DNA from: Acidaminococcus fermentans
GTDB lineage: Bacteria; Bacillota_C; Negativicutes; Acidaminococcales; Acidaminococcaceae
DNA: 22,399 nucleotides
NCBI GenBank assembly: GCA_004555735.1
Contig: SFHH01000050.1
Coordinates: 1 to 22,399, forward strand
Direction: 5' to 3'
Within the stretch, counting starts at the first letter, position 1. The number at the start of each line of letters is the position of its first letter. The notes beneath the pieces were generated by a model, which saw nothing but the letters and a program-made list of their open reading frames with translations, had not been told where the DNA came from and made no database searches. This document shows, one piece after another, positions 7,687 through 15,057 of the stretch. The position numbers and the translations under genes are program-made.

Positions 7687-8307
7687 ATGGATCGTAAATC
7701 GGATCACAGATTGATGGGCCTGCTGCTGGCCGGCGTGACGGCCCTGGGGCTCTTCACCGGCTGCGGCAGTGAAAAGAAGGCCGCTCCAGCAGCCCAGGAA
7801 AAGGCGCCCGCAGCGGCTCAGGCCAAAGGGCCTCTGACCCTGGAATACACCTATAACAGAAAAGACGGGAAGGCCACCAACCAAATGGCCGCCTGGATCG
7901 AGGACAAGGACGGGAAAGTGGTCCGGACCCTGTTCGCTACGAAATTCGTAGCCAAAGGCGGCTTCAAGAAACGGGACCAGGCCCTGCCAGTATGGGTGAA
8001 GAAATCCGGCCTGGCCCAGCTGGACGCAAAGAAAGTGGACGCCTTTACCCAGGCAACCCCTCAGTCCGGCCAGGTGAAAGTGGCCTGGGACGGCAAGGAT
8101 GACAGCGGTAAGACCGCTCCCGACGGCACCTATCAAGTGGTGCTGGAAGCCACCCTGTTCCAGGACAGCGACGCTGTGTACACCGGCACCTTCCAGAAAG
8201 GCGGGAAGGAACAGACCGTAGCGATGAAAGAAAAACGCACCAAAGACCCGGACCAGGCGGCCAACAAAGATATGGTCACCAACGTGAAAGCGGTGTACAA
8301 GCCGTAA
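7687..8307 (+). CDS. lipoprotein with DUF2271/FlgD-like Ig domain
   Basis: A 206-aa predicted lipoprotein. The start at 7687 has AAGGGAG about 8 bases upstream; the ORF opens earlier (7666) but without a binding site. The signal peptide ends in a lipobox LFTGC with the acylated cysteine at residue 26, followed by an alanine/glutamate/lysine linker (about 30-50). The remainder resembles DUF2271 periplasmic proteins: AAWIEDKDGKVVRTLFATKF, a variable middle, then VKVAWDGKDDSGKTAPDGTY, the loop typical of FlgD-type Ig domains. No cofactor residues are evident. It sits 52 bases after the MATE gene and 26 before the slyD-like gene. A periplasmic role is likely if the host is a diderm Negativicute. 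Function is unknown. Confidence 0.75.
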   Translation: MDRKSDHRLMGLLLAGVTALGLFTGCGSEKKAAPAAQEKAPAAAQAKGPLTLEYTYNRKDGKATNQMAAWIEDKDGKVVRTLFATKFVAKGGFKKRDQALPVWVKKSGLAQLDAKKVDAFTQATPQSGQVKVAWDGKDDSGKTAPDGTYQVVLEATLFQDSDAVYTGTFQKGGKEQTVAMKEKRTKDPDQAANKDMVTNVKAVYKP

Positions 8308-8333
8308 GAGAAAAAAATAGAATGGAGCAAGAT

Positions 8334-8762
8334 ATGAGCAACGAGAACAAGAAAGTGAAAGTCCATTATGAAGGGACCCTGAACGATGGGACCCGCTTCG
8401 ATTCTTCCTACGATCGGGGCGAGCCCCTGGAATTCGTAGTGGGGGCCGGCATGATGATCAAGGGATTCGATGACGCTGTCCGGGATATGGCTGTGGGGGA
8501 AGTGAAGAACATCCACCTGATGCCGGAAGAGGCCTATGGACAGCCTAATCCCCAGAACATCCTCACGGTGGAATTTGCCCAGATGCCCGGCTCAGAAGCG
8601 CTGGAAGTGGGCCAGCGGGTGGCTCTGAGCACTCCCAAGGGCCAGCAGATCCCGGTGCGGGTCACGGAAAAGACCGATACCACCATCACTTTCGATGCCA
8701 ACCATGAAATGGCCGGCAAAGAACTGAATTTCAAAATCGAACTGGTCTCTGTGGAAGACTGA
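8334..8762 (+). CDS. slyD: FKBP-type peptidyl-prolyl isomerase, SlyD-like
   Basis: A 142-aa cytosolic prolyl isomerase and chaperone. The start at 8334 has GGAG 6 bases upstream; ATG 8322 would disregard it. The N-terminal FKBP half has VHYEGTLNDGTRFDSSYDRGEPLEFVVG and GMMIKGFDDAVRDMAVGE, the classic FKBP pocket. The insert-in-flap domain follows (about residues 66-118, from EEAYGQPNPQNI to TFDANHEMAGK), and the second FKBP strand set closes the protein with ELNFKIELVSVED. The histidine- and cysteine-rich metal-binding tail of E. coli SlyD is absent, so nickel delivery is not implied. It is the last gene of the trpS run. Confidence 0.92.
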   Translation: MSNENKKVKVHYEGTLNDGTRFDSSYDRGEPLEFVVGAGMMIKGFDDAVRDMAVGEVKNIHLMPEEAYGQPNPQNILTVEFAQMPGSEALEVGQRVALSTPKGQQIPVRVTEKTDTTITFDANHEMAGKELNFKIELVSVED

Positions 8763-8765
8763 AGA

Positions 8766-8800
8766 CAGGGGGTGCTGCATGATCGGTGCAGTACCCCCTG
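8766..8800 (+). terminator. 14-bp hairpin after slyD (no U tract)
   Basis: CAGGGGGTGCTGCA (8766-8779) pairs with TGCAGTACCCCCTG (8787-8800) with a single G-U and a 7-base loop. It begins 4 bases after the slyD stop. No T run follows, so it may protect the mRNA 3' end or slow polymerase rather than act as a stand-alone intrinsic terminator. Confidence 0.45.
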
Positions 8801-8877
8801 ATGGCTAAGGGGGAGATGCTGGAAGAAATCGCCCGATGGCCCTATACAGTGGCCTTCGAGGACGAAATGATATTTCT

Positions 8878-8914
8878 GGGGGGCTGTTGCTTCATGCAGC
8901 AGCTCCTTTTTATT
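8878..8914 (+). terminator. intrinsic terminator of the trpS-slyD run
   Basis: GGGCTGTTGC (8881-8890) pairs with GCAGCAGCTC (8896-8905) around loop TTCAT, followed by C and TTTTTATT. A standard stem plus U tract. Confidence 0.8.
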
Positions 8915-9100
8915 CTAACAAAAGATTGAAGAGGGAATGAGAGGGGATACGGAGTAACTGTCCCAAAATCCATACAGTACGTATAGTATAATGAAATCAG
9001 GAAAAGAGACGGCAGGGGCAATGAGACGCAAGAAGGGAGCTAAGGAATCCAAAATACATTAATGGAATTTATGTTAATAATCGAGTTGGAAGGATACAAT

Positions 9101-9139
9101 AAAAAAAGTATCTTCAGCATTATCGGATTAACTGCTGAA
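9101..9139 (-). terminator. putative terminator of the glycosylase-like gene
   Basis: On the minus strand TTCAGCA (9139-9133) pairs with TGCTGAA (9119-9113) around a 13-base loop, then GATAC and seven T (9107-9101). The 5-base gap before the T run makes it weaker than usual. Confidence 0.5.
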
Positions 9140-9161
9140 AATACGGCTATCTGCCATAAAG

Positions 9162-9857
9162 TCATAAGGCAGGCTCAAGCCACTTAGATATTTCATAGAC
9201 GAAGTCGCTTTTTTTCTTGCATTGTGGGTGGCCGACACGTAGTACATGAAAGGTTTGATTGCCCAGGGTGGAAATGGCTTCCTGCCAGGGCATTTTTCTT
9301 TTCCCAATGTCTTTAAAACCGTTGTAATGAATATTATAACGGTCAAAAACGTTAGGGATGTAATCGTCATAATACCAAGATGTATAAAAAATGATATGAG
9401 TAGGATGTATTACCTTTAATTCCTGCTGAAGGACTTTTAGGTTTAGGATACAGTTGGATTTTACAAAATCTGAGGTAGTATCCTTTCCTCCGGAATTGTT
9501 GCATTTGACAATATTGGTAAATGCGATGTGTTCTATAGAATCGTCACCGAATATTCTCTGAGTGATAGCACGAGTATAGCTCCAATATGGCCAGCTTTTG
9601 TTCCACAGAGATTCACGGGTATATTGAAAGGGATTGCGGAAGCCGTCTTCAATCGTGCCGGGATTGTTTCTGGCATTTTTACCGACAAATAGAATTCTCT
9701 TGGAAGTTTTATTAAAATCGGAACCTACGCACCAGCAGCCAATCGGTAAGGATAAATGTTCTTTCTTGTGACATTCTTCACAGATTTTGCAAGTACCAAG
9801 CTCCATATGGTGATATCGTTCAGCTAATCTTTTTTCTGTTTCATTGAAATAGCGCAT
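9162..9857 (-). CDS. uracil-DNA-glycosylase-superfamily-like protein
   Basis: A 231-aa protein on the minus strand, with GGAGG 7 bases before ATG. The pattern fits the UDG-like fold: ILFVGKNAR (55-63) where UDGs have the G(E/Q)xPG water-activating loop, FTNIVKC (113-119) like the TNxVKC motif of families 4 and 5, a strand THIIFYTSWY (153-162), and VLRVGHPQ (205-212) where UDGs have the histidine-containing leucine loop. The N terminus has closely spaced cysteines (23, 26, 29, 41, 43) that could bind zinc or an Fe-S cluster. The canonical aspartate/asparagine of motif A is not obvious, so activity on uracil is doubtful. The gene is AT-richer than its neighbours and oriented against both flanks, as an acquired cargo gene would be. 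The fold call is inference from motif order; a purely hypothetical protein is the alternative. Confidence 0.55.
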   Translation of the reverse strand: MRYFNETEKRLAERYHHMELGTCKICEECHKKEHLSLPIGCWCVGSDFNKTSKRILFVGKNARNNPGTIEDGFRNPFQYTRESLWNKSWPYWSYTRAITQRIFGDDSIEHIAFTNIVKCNNSGGKDTTSDFVKSNCILNLKVLQQELKVIHPTHIIFYTSWYYDDYIPNVFDRYNIHYNGFKDIGKRKMPWQEAISTLGNQTFHVLRVGHPQCKKKSDFVYEISKWLEPAL

Positions 9858-9888
9858 TGGAATTCCTCCGTAACGATAGATTTCTTTT

Positions 9889-9918
9889 ATCTTACTATAT
9901 TTTTAATATCTGTAACAA
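9889..9918 (-). promoter_or_regulatory. promoter of the glycosylase-like gene
   Basis: On the minus strand: -35 TTGTTA (9918-9913), an 18-base spacer and -10 TAAGAT (9894-9889). It occupies most of the 80-base divergent gap before the tape measure gene. No comparable promoter for the tail genes is visible in that gap. Confidence 0.5.
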
Positions 9919-9937
9919 CATTGAGAGGTGAAACAGC

Positions 9938-11962
9938 ATGGCCAATAATGTCATCGATGCCGCCATCCGGCTGCGGGATTTGTTCACGCCGACCGTGCAT
10001 AGCGTCAATGCCAGCCTGGGGACCATGAAGACCCAGATGGCGGCGGCGAAACAATCGGTCAGCGGACTGTCGGACAAGCTGACGGAGCATGAGCGCATCC
10101 AGAAACGGACGGCGAAGAGCATCGAGCAGACGGGAAGCAAGATTTCCGGCTTATCAGACAAGATAGCCCTGCTGTCAGCCCCCATCCTGGCAGCCGCAAC
10201 GGCAGGCTTCAAGCTGCACAGCGACTTTGCCAACGGTATCGCCAAGATTTCGACTTTGGTCGACACGACGGTTGTTTCCATGCAGAAGGTCAGTGATGAG
10301 ATTCGTGCTGTCAGCGATGAAACGGGCGCAGGTGTCGCTGATCTTTCGGAATCGGTCTACCAGGCCATTTCCGCTGGTGTCGATGCGGCCCATGCCGTGG
10401 GCTTTGTCAAAGACATGACAATTGCTGCGAAAGCCGGCTTCACCGACACGACGACTGCCGTTAACGGTGTGACCACGGTCCTCAATGCCTATGGAAAATC
10501 GGCAGAAGAAGCCACGGCGGTGACGGACCAGATGCTCCTGGCACAGAACTTCGGCAAGACATCCTTTGGCGAGATGGCCCAGTCCATGGGCAATGTCATC
10601 CCCATTGCGGCACAGCTCAATGTCAGTACCCAGGAACTGTTCGGTTCCATCGCCGTCCTGACCAAGAACGGTATCCGGACCAGCGAGGCCATTACCGGAC
10701 TCAAGGCGGCTTACAGCAACATCCTGAAGCCGTCTGCCGAAGCGGCGAAACTGGCTCAGTCCCTTGGCCTTGAGTTCAATGCGGCTCATCTGCAGAGCGT
10801 GGGCTGGGTGAAGTTCCTGGACGAAGTGAAGCGGGCGACAGGCGGCGATGCCGAACAGATGGCCCAGCTCTTTGGCTCTGTCGAGGGCCTGAACAGCATC
10901 CTGGTCCTGACGGGCAAGGGAGCCGGGGACTTCGATAAGGTCATGGACCAGATGGCCCAGTCTGCCGGCATGACCCGGGAAGCCTATGAGAAGATGCTGA
11001 CCCCGTCGGAGCAGATGCAAATTACCATGAACCAGCTGAAGAATGCCGGCATGGATTTAGCAGTGTCGTTTACGCCGTACTTCAAGGCCATGTCGATGCG
11101 CGTCAAGGAACTGGCTGCCTGGTTTCGTGCGCTTACACCGGAACAGAAAACGCTGATTGGCCAGGTGGCTTTTGGCATCGTGACCTTCCAGCTCTTCGGT
11201 TCCACCCTGGGGCGGGTGCTGACGGTCGGCGGCAGGGCTTTTGGTACTTTCAACTCTATTGCCACGGGCATTAGCAAAGCCGGCAGTGTCTCGAAGTATC
11301 TCTCGACCCAGTTCAAAGGACTCATTCCGGTCTGCCGGGGCATTGCCATCGTGGCCAGGGGCATGGGCAGTACCTTTCTGACTGCCGGACGCATGATGAT
11401 CACCATCATCCGTGCCGTAGGCGCCGCAGCCATGGCCAATCCCATCATTATCATCATTGCCGCGATTATTGCTGCCTTGTACCTTCTGTGGAGGAACTGG
11501 GATACCGTGTCGCATTATATCGAACACAGTATCTGGGAAAGCATCAAGGACACCTTTCGCAGCGGTGTGAACTGGGTCATCGACCAGGTGAACGGCCTGA
11601 TTTCCAGCATCAACGGCCTGTCTATCGACATTCCGTCCCTGACGGGAGGGGCGCCGACCCATGTGGGATTTGATATCCCAAGTATCAGCCACTTTGAAAG
11701 CGGTGTCGAGAACTTTCGTGGCGGCTTTGCCGTCATCAATGAAGACCGCCGGGGCGAGCTGGTACACCTGCCCAATGGCAGTACGGTCATACCTCATGAT
11801 GAAAGCATCCGCCAGGCCATGAACGCCGGCAGCGGCGGCATTACCATCTGCATTGATACGATGAACGTCCGCAGCGAGCAGGACATCGACGCCGTCGCTG
11901 AAAAACTCGTCGAAAAAATGAGACTGTACGGCATGAACCGCATGAAAGGAGCGACCCTCTGA
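9938..11962 (+). CDS. phage tail tape measure protein (XkdO-like, TP901 core)
   Basis: A 674-aa tape measure protein that fixes tail length and helps DNA passage. GAGAGGTG lies 7 bases before ATG. The N terminus (AAIRLRDLFTPTVHSVNASL) is a normal tape measure start, so the gene is not truncated at 5'. Residues ~90-420 match the TP901 core pattern: DFANGIAKISTLVDTT, TGAGVADLSESVYQAISAG, and the GLKAAYSNILKPSAEA segment. A long hydrophobic stretch (about 500-518, poly-isoleucine) follows. The C terminus has FAVINEDRRGELVHLPNGS, a common tape measure end. It is short for the family (PBSX XkdO is well over 1000 aa), implying a short tail. Its stop overlaps the next ATG by one base. The genes usually found upstream (sheath, tube, chaperones) are missing. 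Confidence 0.93.
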   Translation: MANNVIDAAIRLRDLFTPTVHSVNASLGTMKTQMAAAKQSVSGLSDKLTEHERIQKRTAKSIEQTGSKISGLSDKIALLSAPILAAATAGFKLHSDFANGIAKISTLVDTTVVSMQKVSDEIRAVSDETGAGVADLSESVYQAISAGVDAAHAVGFVKDMTIAAKAGFTDTTTAVNGVTTVLNAYGKSAEEATAVTDQMLLAQNFGKTSFGEMAQSMGNVIPIAAQLNVSTQELFGSIAVLTKNGIRTSEAITGLKAAYSNILKPSAEAAKLAQSLGLEFNAAHLQSVGWVKFLDEVKRATGGDAEQMAQLFGSVEGLNSILVLTGKGAGDFDKVMDQMAQSAGMTREAYEKMLTPSEQMQITMNQLKNAGMDLAVSFTPYFKAMSMRVKELAAWFRALTPEQKTLIGQVAFGIVTFQLFGSTLGRVLTVGGRAFGTFNSIATGISKAGSVSKYLSTQFKGLIPVCRGIAIVARGMGSTFLTAGRMMITIIRAVGAAAMANPIIIIIAAIIAALYLLWRNWDTVSHYIEHSIWESIKDTFRSGVNWVIDQVNGLISSINGLSIDIPSLTGGAPTHVGFDIPSISHFESGVENFRGGFAVINEDRRGELVHLPNGSTVIPHDESIRQAMNAGSGGITICIDTMNVRSEQDIDAVAEKLVEKMRLYGMNRMKGATL

Positions 11963-12696
11963 TGAGTTCTTTCTTAGCATCCCTGTTGAACGCCATCGGC
12001 CAGGCTGCGTCTTCCCTCACGATTTCACTCTCTTCTGAATCGGCAGCGGTGGTCTTTCCCGTCCTGCCTTCGGAGCTGATGGTATCTGTCAATACGAATC
12101 ATGGCACGGTGAACATCAATAACTTCGGCGACTACCTTATGATGGGAAAGACGGGACTCAAGACACTGACCCTTTCCGGCTTTTTTCCGGCCCAGGATTA
12201 TCCCTTTGCCATGATGGGGCTGGCACCTTATACGTACATTGCCCAACTGGAAACGATGCGTACCGGTGACAGCGTCTGTCAGCTGACGGTATCAGACACG
12301 CCACTTTCCATGCCCTGCCTGATTTCATCCTTCAAGTTTGGCGAAAAGGACGGCAGCGGCGATGTCTATTACGAGCTGGGCCTGACAGAGTACCGCTACG
12401 TTACGGCGCCTGAGACAGGAAAGACCGAGACTGCTACGGGACTGAAGAAGCGGCCGGAGTCGTTCTGGTCGAAGATGAAGAAGAACATCACCTATTATCC
12501 CGGTGACAGTATCGGGAACGTCATCGGCCGGGCCGTGGGGAAATCGGTGACGCTCAACAATGAGCAGTTCTCGAAGTTCCAAATCTATCGCAGCATTGTC
12601 CGTAACGGCGGTCTTTCGCCCGGGGATATCATCCGCCTGACGACGATGAACCTCAAAAGGAATGATGAAAATGTTCCAGTTGCAAAGAATCAATAA
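11962..12696 (+). CDS. tail/baseplate protein, XkdP-like (LysM-type)
   Basis: A 244-aa protein in the position of PBSX XkdP, a baseplate or tail-tip protein. The N-terminal half contains FPVLPSELMVSVNTNHGTVNINNFG and KTGLKTLTLSGFFPAQDYPF, a pattern seen at the start of many XkdP-like proteins. The middle has a strand-rich block ending YYELGLTEYRYVTAP. The C terminus (ITYYPGDSIGNVIGRAVGK to GLSPGDIIRL) looks like a degenerate LysM-type module. Translation is coupled: ATG shares a base with the tape measure stop, and its own end overlaps the hub gene. The likely role is linking the hub to tail tube or wedge. Family call is by position and pattern. Confidence 0.8.
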   Translation: MSSFLASLLNAIGQAASSLTISLSSESAAVVFPVLPSELMVSVNTNHGTVNINNFGDYLMMGKTGLKTLTLSGFFPAQDYPFAMMGLAPYTYIAQLETMRTGDSVCQLTVSDTPLSMPCLISSFKFGEKDGSGDVYYELGLTEYRYVTAPETGKTETATGLKKRPESFWSKMKKNITYYPGDSIGNVIGRAVGKSVTLNNEQFSKFQIYRSIVRNGGLSPGDIIRLTTMNLKRNDENVPVAKNQ

Positions 12697-14191
12697 GAAA
12701 ACCAATACCGAGGATGCTCAGACGGAAGGCCTGAAAAAGCCCGAGAACGCAGACCTTACGGGCTGGCTGATTTGTGCAACCTGGTCCGGGGACGTCGAGC
12801 AGGCCGGACGCAGGCTGGAATTCGACCTGGCCTATACGACGCGGGATAAATCTTGGCAGAATCCGGAACTGGAACTGGGGGACGAGGTGCTGTTTATCCA
12901 CATTGACGATAAAACGCAGCAGACTGTCCACCTGTTCCAGGGACGTATTTTTGGCCGCAGCCGGGAGAGCGGCTCTTCCGTGATGCATTTTACATCCTTT
13001 GACAATATCGTCTATCTGGCCAAGTCCCGCATAACCAAGAAGTACACGAACGTCACAGTGGCCGACGCCATCCGCCAGACCATCAATGACTTTTCTATTC
13101 CGGCCGGGACTATTCCTGACCTGTCCGTCACCTGCAATTTCATTGCCGATGATATCTCGGCTACGGAGGCTATCAAGCAGGCATTATCCTATCAGTCTGC
13201 ACAGGATGGCAAGGGATACCATATCTACATGACCGAAGGGAAGCTCAACGTGGTCTGCATGAACAACCAGGTGGTGGAAGATTTCCTGATCAGCGATGTG
13301 ACAAACCTGACCGGCGCTTCCGTGTCGGAGTCGGTCGAAGACATGGTTTCTAAGGTCATCGTCGTCGACAGTACCGGGCAGACGAAAGGCGAACTGCCCA
13401 ATCAGACGGATATCGACCGATTCGGTCTCATCCAGGCCATTTGCAAGGCCGACCCCAAGCAGGACGATGCCTCGCAGGCAAGGGCCATGCTGAAGACCGT
13501 CGCCCATGACATGTCCATCCGGGCCATCGGTCATATCCAGTGTATCGCCGGGTTTTCTGTCTCAGTCCAGGAAGAACAGCTCAAGGGCCAGTTCTTCATC
13601 AAGTCAGACAGCCATAAAATCGAAGGCAACAAGCACCTGATGGAGCTGCATCTGGTATTCAACAAACTGCTGGATGAGCAGAAACAGGAACTGGACAGTA
13701 CATCGTACAATGCCAACCCGGATTATGTGCCGCCAGCGGAAACGGAATCGACATCTTCTGTTTCTACAGGTGGCGCTGTGGCTGGCAGCAGTGTGGTCGA
13801 TGCGTGCATGGCCAATTTCGAGGGTACCGTTTCTCCCTATGGCTCAGAAGGCTGTGTCGACCGGGCAACCATCGCCGCGGCGGGCTATTCCCCTTTCGCA
13901 GCGCAGGAATATAACAATGGCGTGAAAGGCTGCGACCAGCTCCGGGCCGATGCCGAAGCGCAGGGTCTGGCTATCCCTTATGACCCGTCGCAGCTCGAAA
14001 AGGGCGACATCATCATGTACAACCGCTACAGCAAGCCGGATCCGAACTGGCATGTCGTCGTCTATGACGGGAGCGGCGGCTGCTGGGGCAACAGCTCCAA
14101 TGTCTATGGCTGTTTTCATCACTACGAAGGCAGCATCGATATGGGAAGCGACTATTATCCGGCAACGATTATCAAGACCTCAAGGGGGTGA
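12671..14191 (+). CDS. baseplate hub protein, XkdQ-like, fused to an NlpC/P60-like peptidase
   Basis: About 506 aa. Three ATGs compete (12662, 12665, 12671); 12671 has the best distance (9 bases) from AAAAGGA at 12655-12661. Residues 1 to ~355 match the XkdQ/YqbQ hub family (gp27-like): ADLTGWLICATWSGDVEQAGR, RIFGRSRESGSSVMHFTSFD, and NKLLDEQKQELD at the end. A Ser/Thr/Pro-rich linker follows (about 350-375). The last ~130 residues form a papain-like cell-wall peptidase: Cys ~395 in SEGCVDRA, KGDIIMYN, His ~461 in WHVVVYDG, and a polar third residue in WGNSS. It would cut peptide bonds in host peptidoglycan during injection. In PBSX this enzyme is not part of XkdQ, so the fusion is notable. 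The hub call is strong; the peptidase class (NlpC/P60 versus CHAP) is less sure. Confidence 0.85.
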   Translation: MFQLQRINKKTNTEDAQTEGLKKPENADLTGWLICATWSGDVEQAGRRLEFDLAYTTRDKSWQNPELELGDEVLFIHIDDKTQQTVHLFQGRIFGRSRESGSSVMHFTSFDNIVYLAKSRITKKYTNVTVADAIRQTINDFSIPAGTIPDLSVTCNFIADDISATEAIKQALSYQSAQDGKGYHIYMTEGKLNVVCMNNQVVEDFLISDVTNLTGASVSESVEDMVSKVIVVDSTGQTKGELPNQTDIDRFGLIQAICKADPKQDDASQARAMLKTVAHDMSIRAIGHIQCIAGFSVSVQEEQLKGQFFIKSDSHKIEGNKHLMELHLVFNKLLDEQKQELDSTSYNANPDYVPPAETESTSSVSTGGAVAGSSVVDACMANFEGTVSPYGSEGCVDRATIAAAGYSPFAAQEYNNGVKGCDQLRADAEAQGLAIPYDPSQLEKGDIIMYNRYSKPDPNWHVVVYDGSGGCWGNSSNVYGCFHHYEGSIDMGSDYYPATIIKTSRG

Positions 14192-14195
14192 GCGT

Positions 14196-14615
14196 GTGCA
14201 GAAAAATCCGTATATCAGCCTGCTGGATCTGATGGAGCAGGTCAGCCGCAGCAGCAACAGCCCGGACATTCAAATCGGGCAGATCCTTGCTTCGCCGCCA
14301 GATATCAAGGTCCGCTACAATGGCATCATTTTGACCAAAGAGGAGCTGTGGATTTCCCATTATCTCCTGGCAGGTTATGGCCGCACAGCTAAAGGGCATC
14401 TGGTATCGGCGACACAGAATCGTGCCGGCGGCAGCGGTGATGCGGCTTACCAGTCCCATAATCATGATATCGATAATGACTACACCGATTCCGTCATCTA
14501 TACGGATACGCTGAAGCCCGGCATGTATGTGGCCATCATGCCCATGCTCATCAATGGCCGGATCCAGCAGTACATCATTTTGGACGAGATTGTGAGGATT
14601 GATGGCCATGGCTGA
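14196..14615 (+). CDS. baseplate protein, XkdR-like (DUF2577)
   Basis: A 139-aa protein starting at GTG 14196, with AAGGGGGTG (14182-14190) 5 bases upstream and the previous stop only 4 bases away. It fits DUF2577/XkdR: ISLLDLMEQVSRSSNSPDIQIGQILASPPDIKVRYNGIIL at the start gives an OB-like beta barrel near the baseplate spike, and the end has VIYTDTLKPGMYVAIMPM followed by QQYIILDEIVRI. A histidine-rich patch (QSHNHDID) lies in the middle. The same-position protein in PBSX-like tails follows the hub. The role is probably spike or hub accessory. Confidence 0.82.
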   Translation: MQKNPYISLLDLMEQVSRSSNSPDIQIGQILASPPDIKVRYNGIILTKEELWISHYLLAGYGRTAKGHLVSATQNRAGGSGDAAYQSHNHDIDNDYTDSVIYTDTLKPGMYVAIMPMLINGRIQQYIILDEIVRIDGHG

Positions 14616-15057
14616 TCCTTTTGTAGCAATGAACAGCATCCAGGCAGCGAACCGGAATGAGTCGCTGCCTCTTTTCGTAGAATACGGCTATGACTTTGAT
14701 AAGCAGTGCTTCCGCTACGACGAAAAAGGCCAGAACCTGATGGTGACGGAAAACGAAGCCCTCAAGGTCTGGATTTATAAAGCGATTCTCACCGAACGAT
14801 ACCGCTACTTAGCGTATGATGACAGCTATGGCATTACCATCGAGCCGTATCAGGGGAGAGCGCCAAACAGCCAGTATACAGCAGACAGGATTTGTCAGAA
14901 TATCCGTGAGGGATTGATGGTGAATCCGTACATTGCCCGCATTAACCATATCGAGGTGGAGAAGCGGGAACGGGATGATTTGGCCATTACGGTTGACGTC
15001 ACTTCCATTTACAGTGACGAATCATTGATTGTGACGGCAGGAAGGAGCGAGGCATGA
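14608..15057 (+). CDS. baseplate protein, XkdS-like (DUF2634, gp25/GPW type)
   Basis: A 149-aa protein. ATG 14608 lies 9 bases after GAGGA (14594-14598) and overlaps the upstream stop; ATG 14602 is closer than normal. The pattern LPLFVEYGYDFDKQCF, LKVWIYKAILTERYRYLAYDDSYGI and the C-terminal VEKRERDDLAITVDVTSIYSDE are those of DUF2634, the Gram-positive counterpart of T4 gp25 / P2 gpW. It joins the sheath end to baseplate wedges in contractile tails. That argues the lost upstream genes were of the contractile type. Four bases overlap with the next gene. Confidence 0.85.
   Translation: MADPFVAMNSIQAANRNESLPLFVEYGYDFDKQCFRYDEKGQNLMVTENEALKVWIYKAILTERYRYLAYDDSYGITIEPYQGRAPNSQYTADRICQNIREGLMVNPYIARINHIEVEKRERDDLAITVDVTSIYSDESLIVTAGRSEA

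Larger units (their letters stand above)
8763..9100. other. gene-poor stretch between slyD and the glycosylase-like gene
   Basis: It holds two hairpins just after slyD (annotated separately), a TATAAT box at 8987-8992 with no good -35, and short imperfect inverted repeats such as ACTGT...ACAGT (about 8956-8977). Reading frames here are all shorter than about 45 codons (for example 8801-8929) and match nothing recognised. Composition turns AT-rich from about 8900. The host-to-acquired-DNA boundary probably lies here, but no att core is seen. Confidence 0.5.

Noticed and set aside
8801..8929. A 42-codon plus-strand frame (begins MAKGEMLEEIARWPYTVAF) after slyD.
   Set aside because: Its ATG directly follows a strong hairpin with no spaced ribosome binding site, and the frame runs through the intrinsic terminator at 8881-8911. 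It matches no family I recognise.
9064..9190. A short plus-strand frame starting MEFMLIIELEGYNKK, antisense to the end of the glycosylase-like gene.
   Set aside because: It lacks a ribosome binding site, is about 41 codons, and overlaps the better supported gene and its terminator.
10175..11020. A 281-codon minus-strand frame inside the tape measure gene.
   Set aside because: It is an antisense shadow of a long GC-rich gene, with no family motif.
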